A DNA stretch of 64,000 nucleotides from Tipula vernalis (lineage: Eukaryota; Arthropoda; Insecta; Diptera; Tipulidae), in NCBI GenBank assembly GCA_958295665.1, contig OY282558.1:28417045-28481044 (forward strand), written 5' to 3'. Of the stretch, positions 1 to 12,873 are shown in pieces (within the stretch, counting starts at the first letter, position 1; the number at the start of each line of letters is the position of its first letter). The notes beneath the pieces were generated by a model. It was given only the letters and a program-made list of their open reading frames with translations. It did not search any database and was not told the origin of the DNA. The position numbers and the translations under genes are program-made.

Positions 1-594
1 TCTCCACGGTCCTAATAGCGTGCTATTATTTTAAGGGCGTCATCTAACAATTTGCTATTTAGATTTATGTACGACCTTTAATACCAAGCGAATTTATTAC
101 TCTGATTATTTCTATAACTTCAAAGGAGATTTTATTAAAGCAAATCACAAATAATCTATCGATAAACATGTCGTTGAAATTTCAATCAATAAAATGTCAT
201 AAAATGTCAATAAAACGTTCCAGAACGAATTTATATTTAAAAGCTTACTAAGTAGTTATTTTTTATTTTTAAATGTTAACCATATTATTTGCCACCAGCA
301 AAGTATTTCAGGTAAATTTATAAATGTAAATTCTATATTACACGGTAACCTATTTATTTACTCTTAAGGATACCTAGGGAACAATTGTTGGAATTTGGAA
401 TGTGTATTAACTGTAGAAAAATATTTCTTTGGAAAGATCACCATTACCCAAGAAAACGGATCAAAACATTTGTCTTCACATTTTTCTTTTTCAGGTCCCG
501 CAACATGTTGGCTTTGAAAATTTACTAAAAGCAAACATGACATTCTTTATTTATTTATTTACTCTTGACTTATAAATTTTCATGTTAATCCTCC
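1..594. other. unannotated A+T-rich DNA
   Basis: I see no open frame, repeat or RNA gene here. Short ATTT runs occur near 545-560. Confidence 0.5.
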
Positions 595-640
595 GGTACA
601 CTCAATTTTGAGCATCAGCTCATTCATAATGGAGTGTACC
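595..640 (+). repeat. 46-nt dispersed stem-loop, copy 1
   Basis: The ends GGTACACTC and GGAGTGTACC pair as an outer stem. Inside, GAGC-ATCA-GCTC forms a second hairpin, flanked by TTTT on the left and ATTCATAA on the right. Related copies lie at 45492-45535 (same strand) and 61567-61612 (opposite strand). The family is not one I recognise. Confidence 0.6.
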
Positions 641-1611
641 AAAAAAGCAGCTCGTGCAGCCGATATTATACCTAATTCTGCAACTTTAACTGCATCTTTG
701 GTAGAAGCATGTAGTACTAGATTATTATTTAATATGTAGATTCACTCGATCCTTGAATAATCTAAATTTAACTGTTTAATTCTTAGATTTTGACTTCCAA
801 ATTAATTAAGTGACACGTGCTGGAATACTATTTATATAAGATAATATCTCATGGTTTGAGCATTTCCTGGTAAATTAAAATTTAGGAAAAAAAATATTTA
901 AAGAAGTTAATTTGGCTGAGGACATTCGATTCATCACATTGCAATGAAATTTCCGATAAATCGGAGGCATTCAGAAAACAACATGTTTATTTTAGTCAAC
1001 ATGTTTTCAACAATTGACCTGAAAGCGCCATTTACCCTCAACATAAAAAAAATCATCGATCCCTTCTATTCTAGACCCGAATGAACCCAAAAGTTAACAC
1101 AAGCTGCTTATTACTAAAATCAATCTTTTTAGAAAATTTCGACCAAAACAATTAATATTTGTGAGAATGAGAGGGAAACAAAAATAATAAAAATGTATGA
1201 CTGGAAGGACGAAAAGACGGAAGGATAGAAGGACGAAAAGACGGACACGATATTATTTTAATCGAGGTTTTGGAGTCCTGGTAACCTAATTAATCGAATA
1301 GTTGAAATAGGGAGGATTATAACCTTGAGTTGAAATTTGGAAAAACCAATAAGTTCCAAAGCTCAATTTTCCTTAGGAGTAAGCGTTTGTCGAATGGGTT
1401 GGACGATCAGGTTTTCCCGGTGGCATATAATTTACAGAAATTGAAACACAATATCAAAAATGGAATTCATGAAAACTGAGGTCCCAATTCCTTATATATT
1501 CCTTTTGTAATTCTTCCATTGTTTCTTTCATTTACTTTGATAATGGTGTGTCTCGTTGCATTTGCACGTAAAGACATATTAAGTATGAAATTCCTTACCG
1601 TCTAAACAAAA
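641..1611. other. unannotated DNA
   Basis: I see no gene. A short purine-rich stretch with repeated GGAAGGA/GACGGA words occurs near 1200-1245. Confidence 0.45.
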
Positions 1612-2120
1612 ACGATTAAGATGCAATTCGACTTGTGCTTTGTAAATTGGATTCTAAAATGATTTTTAGATGAAGTTCTGTAATATTGCCAACTAGGATG
1701 GAACTTGGCTATTTCTTAACAGATGTTAGTAAAATTTGACATGCGCGATGGAAACGGGATTCTACAATAATTTTTAGATGAACTTCTGGCATATGGCCAA
1801 CTAGGGTGGAACTTGGCTCTTCCTTAATCGATTTTAGTGAAATTTGACGCGCGCTGTGCAAATGTCATTCTAATAGAATTTTCAGGTGAAGTTTTGGAAT
1901 ATGGCCAATTAGGATGGAACTTCCCTATTTCTAAACCAATTGTGATGCAATTCGACTTGTGCGTTGGAAATGGCAGTCTAAAATGATTTACAATGAAGTT
2001 CTGGAATATGGACAGTTAGGATGGAACTTGGCTATTTCTAAAAAGATTTTAGTGAAATTTGACATGCGCGATGAAAACGGAATTCTATACAAAGATTTTC
2101 AGATGAAGTTCTCTATTTAA
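1612..2120 (+). repeat. tandem array of a 108-bp unit
   Basis: The anchor AGGATGGAACTTGG or a close variant recurs at 1695, 1803, 1911 and 2018, a spacing of 108, 108 and 107 bp. Each unit also carries GAAGTTCTGGAATATGGCCA-like, TTTAGTGAAATTTGAC and GCGCGATGGAAA-like segments in the same order. About four to five diverged units are present. An inverted, partial block of the same unit lies at 17475-17705. The array abuts the end of the gypsy integrase remnant to its right, so it may be part of that retroelement's 3' region, but this is inference. Confidence 0.8.
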
Positions 2121-2990
2121 CTCTACATTTTTAAACCCAATACACGCTGGATGGAATTGATATATGCCCTGAAAGAGGCCAACAGAGTGCAATTAACTCA
2201 TTCCGAGGCATTTACTTTTGGTGAATATTTTGCCGTAAAAATATGCTTGACACTATACTTCCTGCAAAGATTCTGAACTAGTGAGGCTTCGACTGCAGTA
2301 AGAATAACCTCTGGTACTACTACAAACATTAAAAATGATTCAGTTTCTAAAAATGTGCACACTTCAATAGCAGATCCCTGTCGAACTGATCTGATGATCA
2401 AGAATTAAAAAAGTGGTCTAGCGTAATCAGAGTTCCGGTCTGACCTGAATGTCATAGGAAGAGAATCAGGTGGTAGCTTGTATATTTGATTAGGAGGCTT
2501 ATTGGTTTTACAGACTTCATAGGAATTTAAAAATCTTATTACGTCGGAATTAATAGTGGCCAGTAATAATATCGCCGAATGAGCTCAGTGGTTTTGTTGA
2601 TACTGAGATGAGCAGCAGTGAGAGAACAATGAGCTTTCAGGAATAAGCAGTTTATAGTAAGGAATACGCGGTAAAACAAGCTAAATTCGGAAACAGGTTA
2701 ATGTATATCAAATTTTATACTGTAAACTAGTTTTTATGTTAGAATGTTGGAGAGAATGAGCTAACTGTTGATAATCAGCGTCTTGAAAAGCCGGAGAAGA
2801 TGCGTCTACATCAAATGGGGAATCGCCTGGAGGTAGCTGGACAGCATCAATAGATTCAATTTCGATCCGAGAGCAGCTGTACTGGCATTCATCAGGCGCT
2901 ACATCGTTTCGCCTTACTAATCGAATAAGGTCGAAATGACAGACCCCAAAATTTTCCTTCCGAATATCAAGGGCTGCGAATTAATAAAAG
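2105..2990 (-). pseudogene. Ty3/gypsy-like integrase remnant
   Basis: Reading the minus strand from about 2690 downwards, the integrase zinc-binding region is visible as TTELIRRYYYWP followed by SYEVCKTNKPPN. The first histidine pair and the phase are damaged. Further on, the carboxy-terminal half of the catalytic core is visible (2198-2401), ending KHIFTAKYSPKVNASE, then a stop, then VNCTLLASFRAYI. This matches the 'YSPQANASERVNRTL' region typical of gypsy integrases. A stop-free stretch at about 2700-2990 (containing SPFDVDASSP) sits where the RNase H-integrase linker would be. Several frameshifts and stops make it non-functional. No LTRs were found. The assignment to Ty3/gypsy integrase is firm; the linker part is tentative. 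Confidence 0.75.
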
Positions 2991-3009
2991 CAACCCCAAG
3001 TGAACGATT

Positions 3010-6000
3010 ACTCTTCAATGTCTGCTTGCGCTATGTTAATTCCCCATGAGATGGATCTTCAACGTCATCTACAAATAAATCTCTTATAAAAATAATTTCA
3101 ATTTTGGTTGGCTTTCAGGGCACAAACGAACAACGGCGACAAGTTAACTAAAAGCTTGTAAAACTAATTATTTCACATTGGACTGTTTTCCTTTTTTATC
3201 AAAGTAACCCTAATTTAGAAAAGAAAAGAGCCATGCCAATTTATATCGATTAAACACAAGATAAGACCTTAATCGATGGTTAAAGATAATTTGTTGTCTT
3301 TAACCAAAGCGTCGCGTTTCCCACTGAATTAAAAATGCGCCCACGAAATGTATTTATAATTTTATAAAGAGACGTGCAATCGAGAAACATTATACGATTA
3401 AAAATAGTTTTTTCCAATAATTTACTTAATTTATGTTAAATGATACAATTATTACAACAATCTTGTTCTTTAAAATATAAATTACAATCGAACGCAAAAC
3501 CTGCCCAAATTTAATCTTTTTTTAAGTGAAAATAAATTGCCAATTCATGAACGGATTTTAAGTTGTTCTGTAATTTGCTCCTTTATTAAAATTTACGGTG
3601 ATTTTTATGGTCGGTTGTGAATTAAGAAATACCAAATTATCAACTGGAGCAAGAAAAACAACTTAACCGGAATTATTTTATTGAAATTCTTGTTGCATTA
3701 TAATCCGCGTAAATTATTTTTCGTTATTGATAAAATTCGATACTGGAGGAATATGGTGATTTACTTAATTAAATTGACACAGCATTAAACTATTTGTTTA
3801 CTTGTAACACAACTTTCATTTTAAATAATAACCTAACCATATTTATCTACAAAAACCTTAGCTAAGGTAACCTGTTTAATGTTCTATCACTAAATGGTGG
3901 AATTTTATTGTTTAATAATAATAATCTTACAATAAAAGAGGGAAAATATTTTCAACTTAGTTCATATCTATGTCATAACTCATTCTTCTCATAAACACGG
4001 CCGATTTTATCACATTTATCGCAATCGTTGACATAAGCGATAATTTTTAATTAAATTATAATTACTCCAAAATCTATTCTCTATTATTTTAAAAGCCAAA
4101 AAATAGTTGTTCTTGCAGAAAAAACCTTAAAAACATGCAAATTCTACGTTAATACTTCGTTAATTCGTTGTAAATATCGATTAAACCAGATTGGAAAATT
4201 GATTACTTTCTCTACAAGATATTCACAATTTAAAAACTGGAAAAGCTGGAAACTCTAAATTCAGATTGAAAAGCATTCAGTTGCCTATTTACTATTAAAA
4301 GTTAATCGATCAAATGATCTTAAAAAGGATGCACTTAATGACATGTTGGGCTAGATTTTGGAACGATAATAGTAAATTATGGTATAAGGCCGAAAAATGT
4401 AGTTGTAGGGGAATTGGCGGAGGAGCGAAGCGGGTACGGCAACCCGTGTGAGTCCGAGAAACATTTTCAGCTGAGCATCATACACTAATTTTTATTCGAT
4501 TGCAACGAAATTAATATAATTATTATTAATGTCATCGAAAGTACCTGATTTCGATAAACAAATAAAATTTACTGAATTGTGTGCTAAAACATATAAAAAA
4601 AAGTTGGACAAATAGTTTATTCAATTAGTACACTTATTCTAAAAAAATAAGTAGAAAGTACAATTTTAAACAGTTGGGCATAAAAGATCGTTTACGTCCA
4701 AATTGAGTTATATTCGTTTGTTTGTTAATTTCTAAGCAATCTATATTAGGCCTCGAGACACTTACATCTTTCGCAGTACCCAAATCGAGGGATGCATGGC
4801 ACTAGATCCATTTTGTAAACAGGTTTCAAAATCTCAATTTATTAAAACCACTATTCACTGATAACTCATTAGCTTCATATCACGAGAGTATAATAAAGAC
4901 TTTTAGCATATACTTTTAAAGTCTAGTACCCTGATTTTCTAAAAAATAACATAATGTGTAAACGTGAACATTTGCAGCCAAAGCTTACTTTTATGACCTT
5001 TAATTTTACTATTAAATATATATCCAAAAATTGCGAACTCATAAAAGTAAGTTTTGCTTTTTACAAGTTTCACGTTTTTTAGAGAATTAGGATGCTGGTG
5101 TCTGGCCGGTATAAATTATTTACAATTAATGTGTATGTATGTAGAAGTAACGAAGCGTCCTTGAAATCAAGGGAAGCACCGCTCTATTTTCTAATTTTTC
5201 AAAGAAATAACGAACTACAATTTCAAAACTATCAAATTTATATAATAAAAAATGCATTTGGCAATAAAAAAACCCATACATAAAAATCCATTTGGAACAA
5301 TGGATTTAACTGTCGCCGAAATATATTCGTTATTAGAGTTAGTGTGTCGTATTTTGTATAGTAATTTTATTAATGTCTTCAAATTTCGGAAAATTTAAAT
5401 TTAATTTAAATTAACATGTGTATACCTTTGTGTATAAAGAGTTAATCCATTGTTGAAGGTAAACAATTTATAAAAATCAAAGTCCTGTTGAGCTATTCAC
5501 AAAATAGATCTAAAACATCTGTTTTTATTCATCATCCGCGAACGAGTATTTTTACATTAAACATACTACCAAGCAACATACAAATTAAAAGATAATATCA
5601 CGACGATATGAAATAACGTATTTTTCTCTCATGGGGGTCAGCCGTATATACACGAAATGATTGAAACCATACACAGGAAAAGCAGAGAAGTACTCCATCA
5701 AAATGTCAACGTCGCATGAAGATGACAATTTTGTGACAATTATGGTGTTTCTGGTAACAAATTTATCCTTTTATAAGTCTGTTGAGTAAAAGACAATACA
5801 AGAAAAATATTTATAGGCAAACATCTTAATTTAGTTTCTTGTTTTTTCTTATAACAAGATGAAATAAAAATGTTGATTGACCAGATTCCACTATTCATAT
5901 ATTTATACGTATATTGTTTCAGAATTTTTGTTGTCTTCAAGTTTCGTTTGCAGAATTAGTTTAAAAAGAATTTATACTTTTCGATCCTTTATACCTATAA

Positions 6001-7022
6001 TGTCTATTCGCCACGAGTAAATCCCAGTTAAGATAATGTAACCTTAGCTTCAGTAGTTTTATAATATTTGGTCAGTTAATTAAAAATATTATTTATGATA
6101 AAACAAAAATATTTTTCTTTTTAATTCCCAATAAATTTACAACTAATTTGTTTCAAATTAATTACCACAACAATCAAAATCCACACAAATTCTCGATAAA
6201 ATATTAAATTTTGAATAAATAAAAAAATAATAAAACAAAATATTTTGATGGTTTTGTTTTCTTGTTATAAAATAATAAATTATAATAATATTTTTTTTCG
6301 TTTCGGTAATTTATGCAAATGAGTGTGACGTGGCGTTGTTTTATTTTTACAGTCCAGTGTTTACTTTTATTTATGGGTTAAAAATATTTAAATTTTATAT
6401 AAATTAATTTGCTGCCGATTTTATGAATGAATTTGGAATATTGAGAGTAAGATATACATTTCTATGTAAATGGCAATGAAATCTTTTAAGTAATAAACAA
6501 ATTCGCAATTCTTTTGTTTATCTTTTACTGCAGTTCAACCAGCTTTTCACAGTAAATTCAATTTGTGAATTAGAATATAAGGATTTGGTTTATTTTTTGG
6601 ATGCTGAATCTCAATCTCTGATTGAGTGTATATGATAATGTTCTTAATAACATAATTAATGAAGGAATTTTCAGCAGATTTCTGCAAATAAAGGGTGTTT
6701 AAATTTGAGGTTCCATTTTGAATATCTAATAAAACAAATAAATTATTAGAATTCGTTCGATTTCTTTTTTGCAAGTTAACAATATATTAATAATGGAAAC
6801 AATATCTGACAAGTGACATCCTTGACTAGCAAGCCATTCTTATACAAAAGTTTCCAACAGCAATTTATTTATTTATTTTTTTTTTTCATTAGCGATCGTT
6901 AAGCTATTACTGTAGAGAACATATAGTATGGTTTCAACAGGATGATCAGTACATGTCTTACAGCCACTCCGACAGTCTTTCTTTTGAAAGAAATATTTAC
7001 TATTTCTTTTAAACAAATGTTA
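3010..7022. other. unannotated A+T-rich DNA
   Basis: Only short chance frames are present. A 14-nt match (ACAGTCCAGTGTTT, about 6350) to the terminus of the long-TIR element at 9406 is the one oddity. I see no gene. Confidence 0.45.
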
Positions 7023-7048
7023 GGCCAATTAACAGATGTTAATTGGCC
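7023..7048. repeat. perfect 12-bp inverted repeat
   Basis: GGCCAATTAACA and TGTTAATTGGCC are exact inverted copies separated by GA. A second, smaller hairpin (CCATTGG/CCAATGG) follows at about 7069-7089. No terminator or operator role can be inferred. Confidence 0.7.
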
Positions 7049-7438
7049 TGCTAGATTTTGTGATTGGATACCATTGGCCTTTTTCCAATGGGGTTTATTG
7101 AACAGTAGGATTTAGACTTACCATCCTCAGACATTTCCGTCACTTAAAAATAACGTGTTCGAGTATATCACTGAAATTCAAAAATGCCTCAATTATGCAA
7201 AAATGTCATTGGAAACTTTGCTAAAAGAACGCTAGCTTGCACAGCTAGCAGAGGAGATCACTTATCAGATATTGTTTTCCGTTATTAGCCGCAACATTTT
7301 ATATACATACATACATATAAGCAGACTGATAATCAAATTCAATTATAATTGTACAGTTCTAGTTGTTTTATTTATTTGGGCTCTCTTATTTAATAAAAAT
7401 ATCGTATTTTTTAATAATATAAACAGTTATGGCCAATA

Positions 7439-7824
7439 CAAATGAATCACGATTTTACTCGTACGAGTAACAATTATTCGATGATTTCTCTTAAATTACA
7501 TGGTAAAATTTAGGCTAGTCACTTAAAAAATATTCAATAAACAATTCCGAAAGTAATATCATTGAACTTTTTTTAGCAATAGCACATTTCCTAATAAAAG
7601 CTGCTCAAAATATTTAAATCGTCTTGCAACATTATTCGCGCGAGTAAACACTTTTCTGGAATTTTTATTAGGAAATGTGCATTTGCCAAAAAAATTGTCA
7701 ATGATATTACATTCGAAATCGTTTACTGACTATTTTTTAAGTGACTAGTAAATATTTTACCATGTAATTTAAGAGAAATCGATGAATAAATTTTACTCGT
7801 ATGATCAAAATCGCGGTTCATGTG
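7439..7824. mobile_element. foldback/MITE-like element, 386 bp
   Basis: The arms at 7439-7601 and 7661-7824 are inverted copies of about 160 bp, with a roughly 60-bp spacer. Shared inverted segments include TTTCTCTTAAATTACATGGT, AGTCACTTAAAAAATA, TAATATCATTGA and GCACATTTCCTAATAAAA. The ends read AATGAATCACGATTTT and, inverted, CATGAACCGCGATTTT. No coding capacity and no clear target-site duplication were seen, so the superfamily is unassigned. Confidence 0.75.
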
Positions 7825-9405
7825 AAAATACCATTAAACCTAAAATTACAAATTAGATAATTATTGCTAAACATTAATCGACTCGCTTCACAAATAATTT
7901 ACAACTTATTGTGTAGTTTACGGGCCCCTGCTTTGAACTGATGATTTTCTCCTCCAACCACTGATTCGGTACCTCCTCAGTTTTATACTCTACTTGTAGA
8001 AATTAGACAGTTTTGGAGAATATATTTATTATAAATTATAGATTTGGATTTATTGTTAAATATTGTTACCGGGCAACTGATTTCTTATGAAATTGAAATT
8101 TATTAACAGATTGTAGAACAATATACTTAGAGTAAAATAGTGTCATTATACTTAAATGTACCTTTGAAATTTTCCCCGATATAAAGTCTAATACTGTACA
8201 GAATAAACTATTGTTGTATCCTTCCAAGTAGCTGAGTCCTACGACACCGAAATATACGTTACATTATAGTTTGCTTCGGTAGCTCTGATTTTGGGCATAA
8301 AGCAGTTTTCTATTTTTCTGGCGCCATTATTCCGTTTCAAACACTATTTGAGGTGTAATTTTGCTCCTGTACCCTCCAAGTTCCAACCTCACAGTCTCCG
8401 CTCAGCTTTTCTCAGCAAAGATTTATTTAGGTTCTTCTACAAATTATTTACAAACAAATTTATAGGGGTTGCACTAAATTTCTTCAATCATATATTGAAT
8501 ATAATAACTCATCATATTTAACAAGTACACAACTCCTAGGTCATAGAATACTGAAAAAAAATGTTCAATATAAAGGATTAGAAAAATTAAGAGTACAGCT
8601 GAAACTATGCCTATAACGTAGAACTACGTCAATTGATAACATTTCTAGGGAAAGCTAATACAGTTTATAGGTTTATATTCTAGGTTGAACTATTTCTGAA
8701 GTAAAATTAACCACAGACATAACGGACAAAGCGCCCTCTTTGAAGACTAATAAAAAATTAATATTTATTATGTTGTTCTTAACCTATATTGTTGTCGTCA
8801 GGTCGTTACCGTTGTATACTGTTAATCGTCTCTAATAAGTAGTTTGTTAGTGATATTGCCATTCGCACTTTTCTACTGCTATGTAGGTCATTGTCGATGA
8901 AGTGGAATTGTATCGTCGTCATTTCTTTATACATTCATTACAAAAAGTTTTATGTATAATAAATTATTTGGTGTAACAGTTCTATTTGCTTGTGCGAAAA
9001 CAGATTTTGCAGAAATGAACCACTTGTTTCTTAAACGTTCAAGTACGTCTAAAATTTCTGTTCAGTTTTAGATAAATAAAATGTAGGAGTCTACCGCAAC
9101 CGATCACATACACACATTTCATAATATATACTTGTTCTTCATTAGTAATTGCTCAATAATATTATTGTTTATGTATATTTAGCAAATGGCGGTGGTTTAA
9201 AAGTTTCAGTCACGATACAATACATAAATATTCTGTATTATTCATTTGTCGGTTCGATTCTAATAATTAATAAAATAATAACATAATAGAAAAATAATAA
9301 TTAATTTATATCACAAAATACACAAACTAAGCTCTTTTCAGAAGAAAGGTGCTTTCATTAAAGTTTTTCTATTCCTTTATACCGAAAAATGGTCATACCA
9401 TATAC
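7825..9405. other. unannotated DNA
   Basis: I see no recognisable gene. The 76-residue frame at 8291-8521 has no family resemblance that I can see. Confidence 0.4.
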
Positions 9406-10846
9406 AGTCCAGTGTTTGCCGGTAAAAATAGGATTTTACCTGAGAATTCTCACGGACAAAACCGATTAACGTGAAATTTGGGCAGTAAGTAGAGAATGGC
9501 TCAAGGAACAAAACTTATATATTGCCTATGGGTGGTATTAACCTGGGGGTGGATGCCACCCCTTATGGGGGCGGCAATTAGTACACTCAAAATAACCTCA
9601 CAAATCGATAGAGAATAGCTAATTCCATGAAGTTTTGTCGATACATAAATTTTTCGTTTTATTCACGATTGAAAATGTTGATTTTATGGGTAAAAAATCC
9701 ATGTTTGAGAGCAACCCGAAAATTTCACGGAAAAACGCGATTGGTTTTAAACAATTCATTAATCTTTAAGATATCTAATCGCTATAAAAAACATATTGCA
9801 GGGAATTTTAAGGGCTACAAGGCATGTAAAGCACTTACCTTGAACTTTCTTAAACCTTTCGTTTTTGTGATTTTTGAGTTTAAAGGGCTCGGGGAAGGTA
9901 GTCCTCGCACTCAAATGCAAACTTAAAACGGTGATATCTCAATTAATTTTCATCCTAGAGAAATAAAAAAATAATGAAATTTTTTGCAAGAAAAACCTGG
10001 AAAGTTTTTGTACTCTTGCATTTTGTACGTATCTTCTTTAGTTTCTAATTTATTGTGAAAAAAGGAAATTTTTTTCAAAAATTTAAAAAATTGTTTTAAA
10101 ATTGAACCAAACTTTTTTTGCAAATCTAGGCATTCTAATCAGTTCAAACTTCTTGAACATATTGTTAGTACCTAAATTAAGTACATTGTAAATGGATTAC
10201 GTTTAATTTTAATTCTTGCGGTTGAGCCATTGGTTTCATTGCTTATTTTTTCTCCGAAAAAATGAGACAACCAATTTATTTTTATCGTAAGCCCGTAAGT
10301 TTTTATGCCAACGACTTTTACTAAAGCTCATTTTTAAGATCTTTTAAAAAGTAATTTAAAAGTAATTTAAAAAACGGTGTTTCCGTTATTTAACGTGAAA
10401 GGTTCCAATTCAGTTTTCGGCGAACAAACAGTTATCTTAAATGGGCCACAACTCGGTTCGTATTGCATCTAAAGACATAAAAAAAACTTATTGGCTTAAA
10501 ACTTATTTACTTTATTGGCTTTATTTTTGCTACTAATGATTTTTTGATAAAAAGTGAGGTTTTCGAGTTATTCGTGAAAAGTCACTCTAAACCATGCATT
10601 TTTTAGATAAAAAATGAACATTTTCAATCGCGAATAACTCGAAAAATATTAATTTATGGAAAAAACTTCATAGAACATATTTTGCTTAGAATTCATCCCT
10701 CTATAGATTTCTTCAGTTATTTTGAGTGTACTAATTTATACCCTCGAGAAGGGGTGACCTCGACCTCATGGTGAAGGCGTCCAAATTTCACGTTAATCGG
10801 TTTTGTCCGTAAGAATTTTGAGCGAAAAACTGACAAACACTGGACT
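9406..10846. mobile_element. long-TIR non-autonomous DNA element, 1.44 kb
   Basis: The left end reads AGTCCAGTGTTTG, and the inverted right end reads AGTCCAGTGTTTG. Inverted similarity continues inward for roughly 300 bp with indels: TTACGGACAAAACCGATTAA-like, CGTGAAATTTGG, TTAGTACACTCAAAATAAC and GATTGAAAATGTT blocks occur in both arms in the same order. The arms span about 9406-9735 and 10545-10846. The middle, including a 99-residue frame at 9627-9926 that overlaps the left arm, shows no transposase. No convincing target-site duplication was found. It is a non-autonomous foldback-type element of unassigned superfamily. Confidence 0.75.
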
Positions 10847-12873
10847 AATAGTATGATAACATATTATAACCGCTACCATTTTCTCTAAATATGTAATTTG
10901 CAGAAGAGTTTGCTTTCATTTAGGGACATCGAATACTAAGATCAGTCGATGAAATAAAAGGCTGAGCTGAAACTGCGAGGTCAAAAGAGCCCAGGTGCAG
11001 AGTTACTATTCAAATATATTTTCAAATGAAAGAATGACGTCAAAATATAGAAAAATACTGTACAGCGAAAATCAGAGCAGAAGCACAAACTATATAATAT
11101 GTATAACGTATATTCCGGTGCGATATTAGGCTATATCTAGAATACCTACTAAGGTTTATTTAAGGGAAGCTACAATTTTATCCCTAGGATATCTTTCTAT
11201 AATCTCAATAATCTGACGATACATTTCAATTTCGTAAAAAAATTGCTTAATTTGTATGACCGGTAAGAATAAGTCCAAAACAGACATATAATATGAATTC
11301 TCCAAAACTGTATAATTACTACAGGTACAGTTTATAGCCGAGAAGGCAGCGTGTCTAGTTATTTTAATGTTCAGCTAATAAAGTGTAAACAAAACCAAAA
11401 ATTACGAAAATAATCGCAAATATATTAATTCTTAAACTTACATACTTGAATGTATTCTTATTGTAAATCAAATCACGTAGTTTATAATTGAAAATAAGAG
11501 TAACATTTTCTGTTAATACTTTCCCATTGATCTTAAGAATAGTGTTATACTACAGAATTAAAATGCTCTCTCAAAGTATTAACGCCAATACGCTATTTAT
11601 CTCATTGTTTTAAAACTTAATGTCGAATTTTATATTCAAAACCACTTTACTTCTGTATTTTAATATCCAACGTTTACAACTAACATTTGCATAATATCTA
11701 ATCCACACAGCTTTAAATATTTAAAATTCTTAACACATTTTACAACAGTATTTAACAACTCTATAAAATGGTAAACAGGGTTTATTATAAATTGCTGATA
11801 TTAACACCTTTCTTGAGAGACTTGAATTGATGTTGGAACTAAACAGGTAAACAAATTACTTATTAAAAATCGTCGATACCATATATATAACCTCCATTAA
11901 TCGTGAAAAATTATTTGTTTCTAGTTTTCGAACTGGAGCTACTTATAATGGTTTATGTAATGCGTAATGCATACTGCATATTGTTTGCTGGTATTAAAAG
12001 TTTCAAAAACTGGTATCCTACTAAAATCTGACTACCCAGTTGGGTAGTATAAGTTAGGTAGTTATATGTAAGTTCGAATATTAACTCCACAGTAAAATTT
12101 CTATATCTGTTATAGATTATCGATTTCAATAATAACATTAATTTTGCTCAGTTCAATCACAAAAACGTTTACTCCGTTTTGTTGATAAGACATTAGTAAA
12201 ATAAGATGTTAAAGTGAAATTCAGACCGAATATTCGGTTGTACAATACCGCAGAGTTAATTTATCATAATACTGTGGCTTCGCTACTGTGAGTTACAAAG
12301 TTTTACACATAATTTTAATATGTACTTTAAAAAAACTTTATAGAATGCGATAACTTTTCGTACACAAATTATCTTACAGCTTGGAAAACAAAGGATGGCT
12401 AAAGGAGTAACCATAATTAAAATAAGAAAAAGTACAAAAAATAGGAATTTGAACTTTTCTTATTTTATTTTAACATTTCGACGAAATATTTTTGTTTGAT
12501 TTTTGAATTATTTTTTGAAAAATTATATTAAATTCATTTATATCGTTAAAAAATTATTAATTTAAATTAACCAGTTCTATAATTAGTGATTCAGAAGCCG
12601 TTTTTAGTTTTTGCTTGAGGTTTTAAATACATGTACATTATAATTTCTCAATTATTTCCAATCTTATTTAATGTTTAAATATTCCCGATCTAATTTATTT
12701 ATTAATAGTTAATCAAAATCGTATAATTTTTAACCAAACTTAGTTTCCTACTTTCCACGTTTGTGTGACCTTTAAAAGTTTAAAAACTTAAAAAGTTTAC
12801 ACAGAAATTTTCGCTATTTTTATGTTTTTTAAGTGGCAGCTAAAATTTAACGAACCCATCCAAAAAAAACTAA
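10847..12873. other. unannotated A+T-rich DNA
   Basis: Nothing gene-like was recognised. The frame at 11953-12138 looks like chance. Confidence 0.45.

Noticed and set aside
595..640. Hammerhead ribozyme as an explanation of the stem-loop
   Set aside because: The minus strand has a CTGATG word, but the required GAAA block and three-stem arrangement are not present, and copy 3 lacks the CTGATG word.
9627..9926. 99-residue plus-strand frame
   Set aside because: It overlaps the left inverted arm of the 9406-10846 element and shows no protein motif; its residues follow from the repeat sequence.
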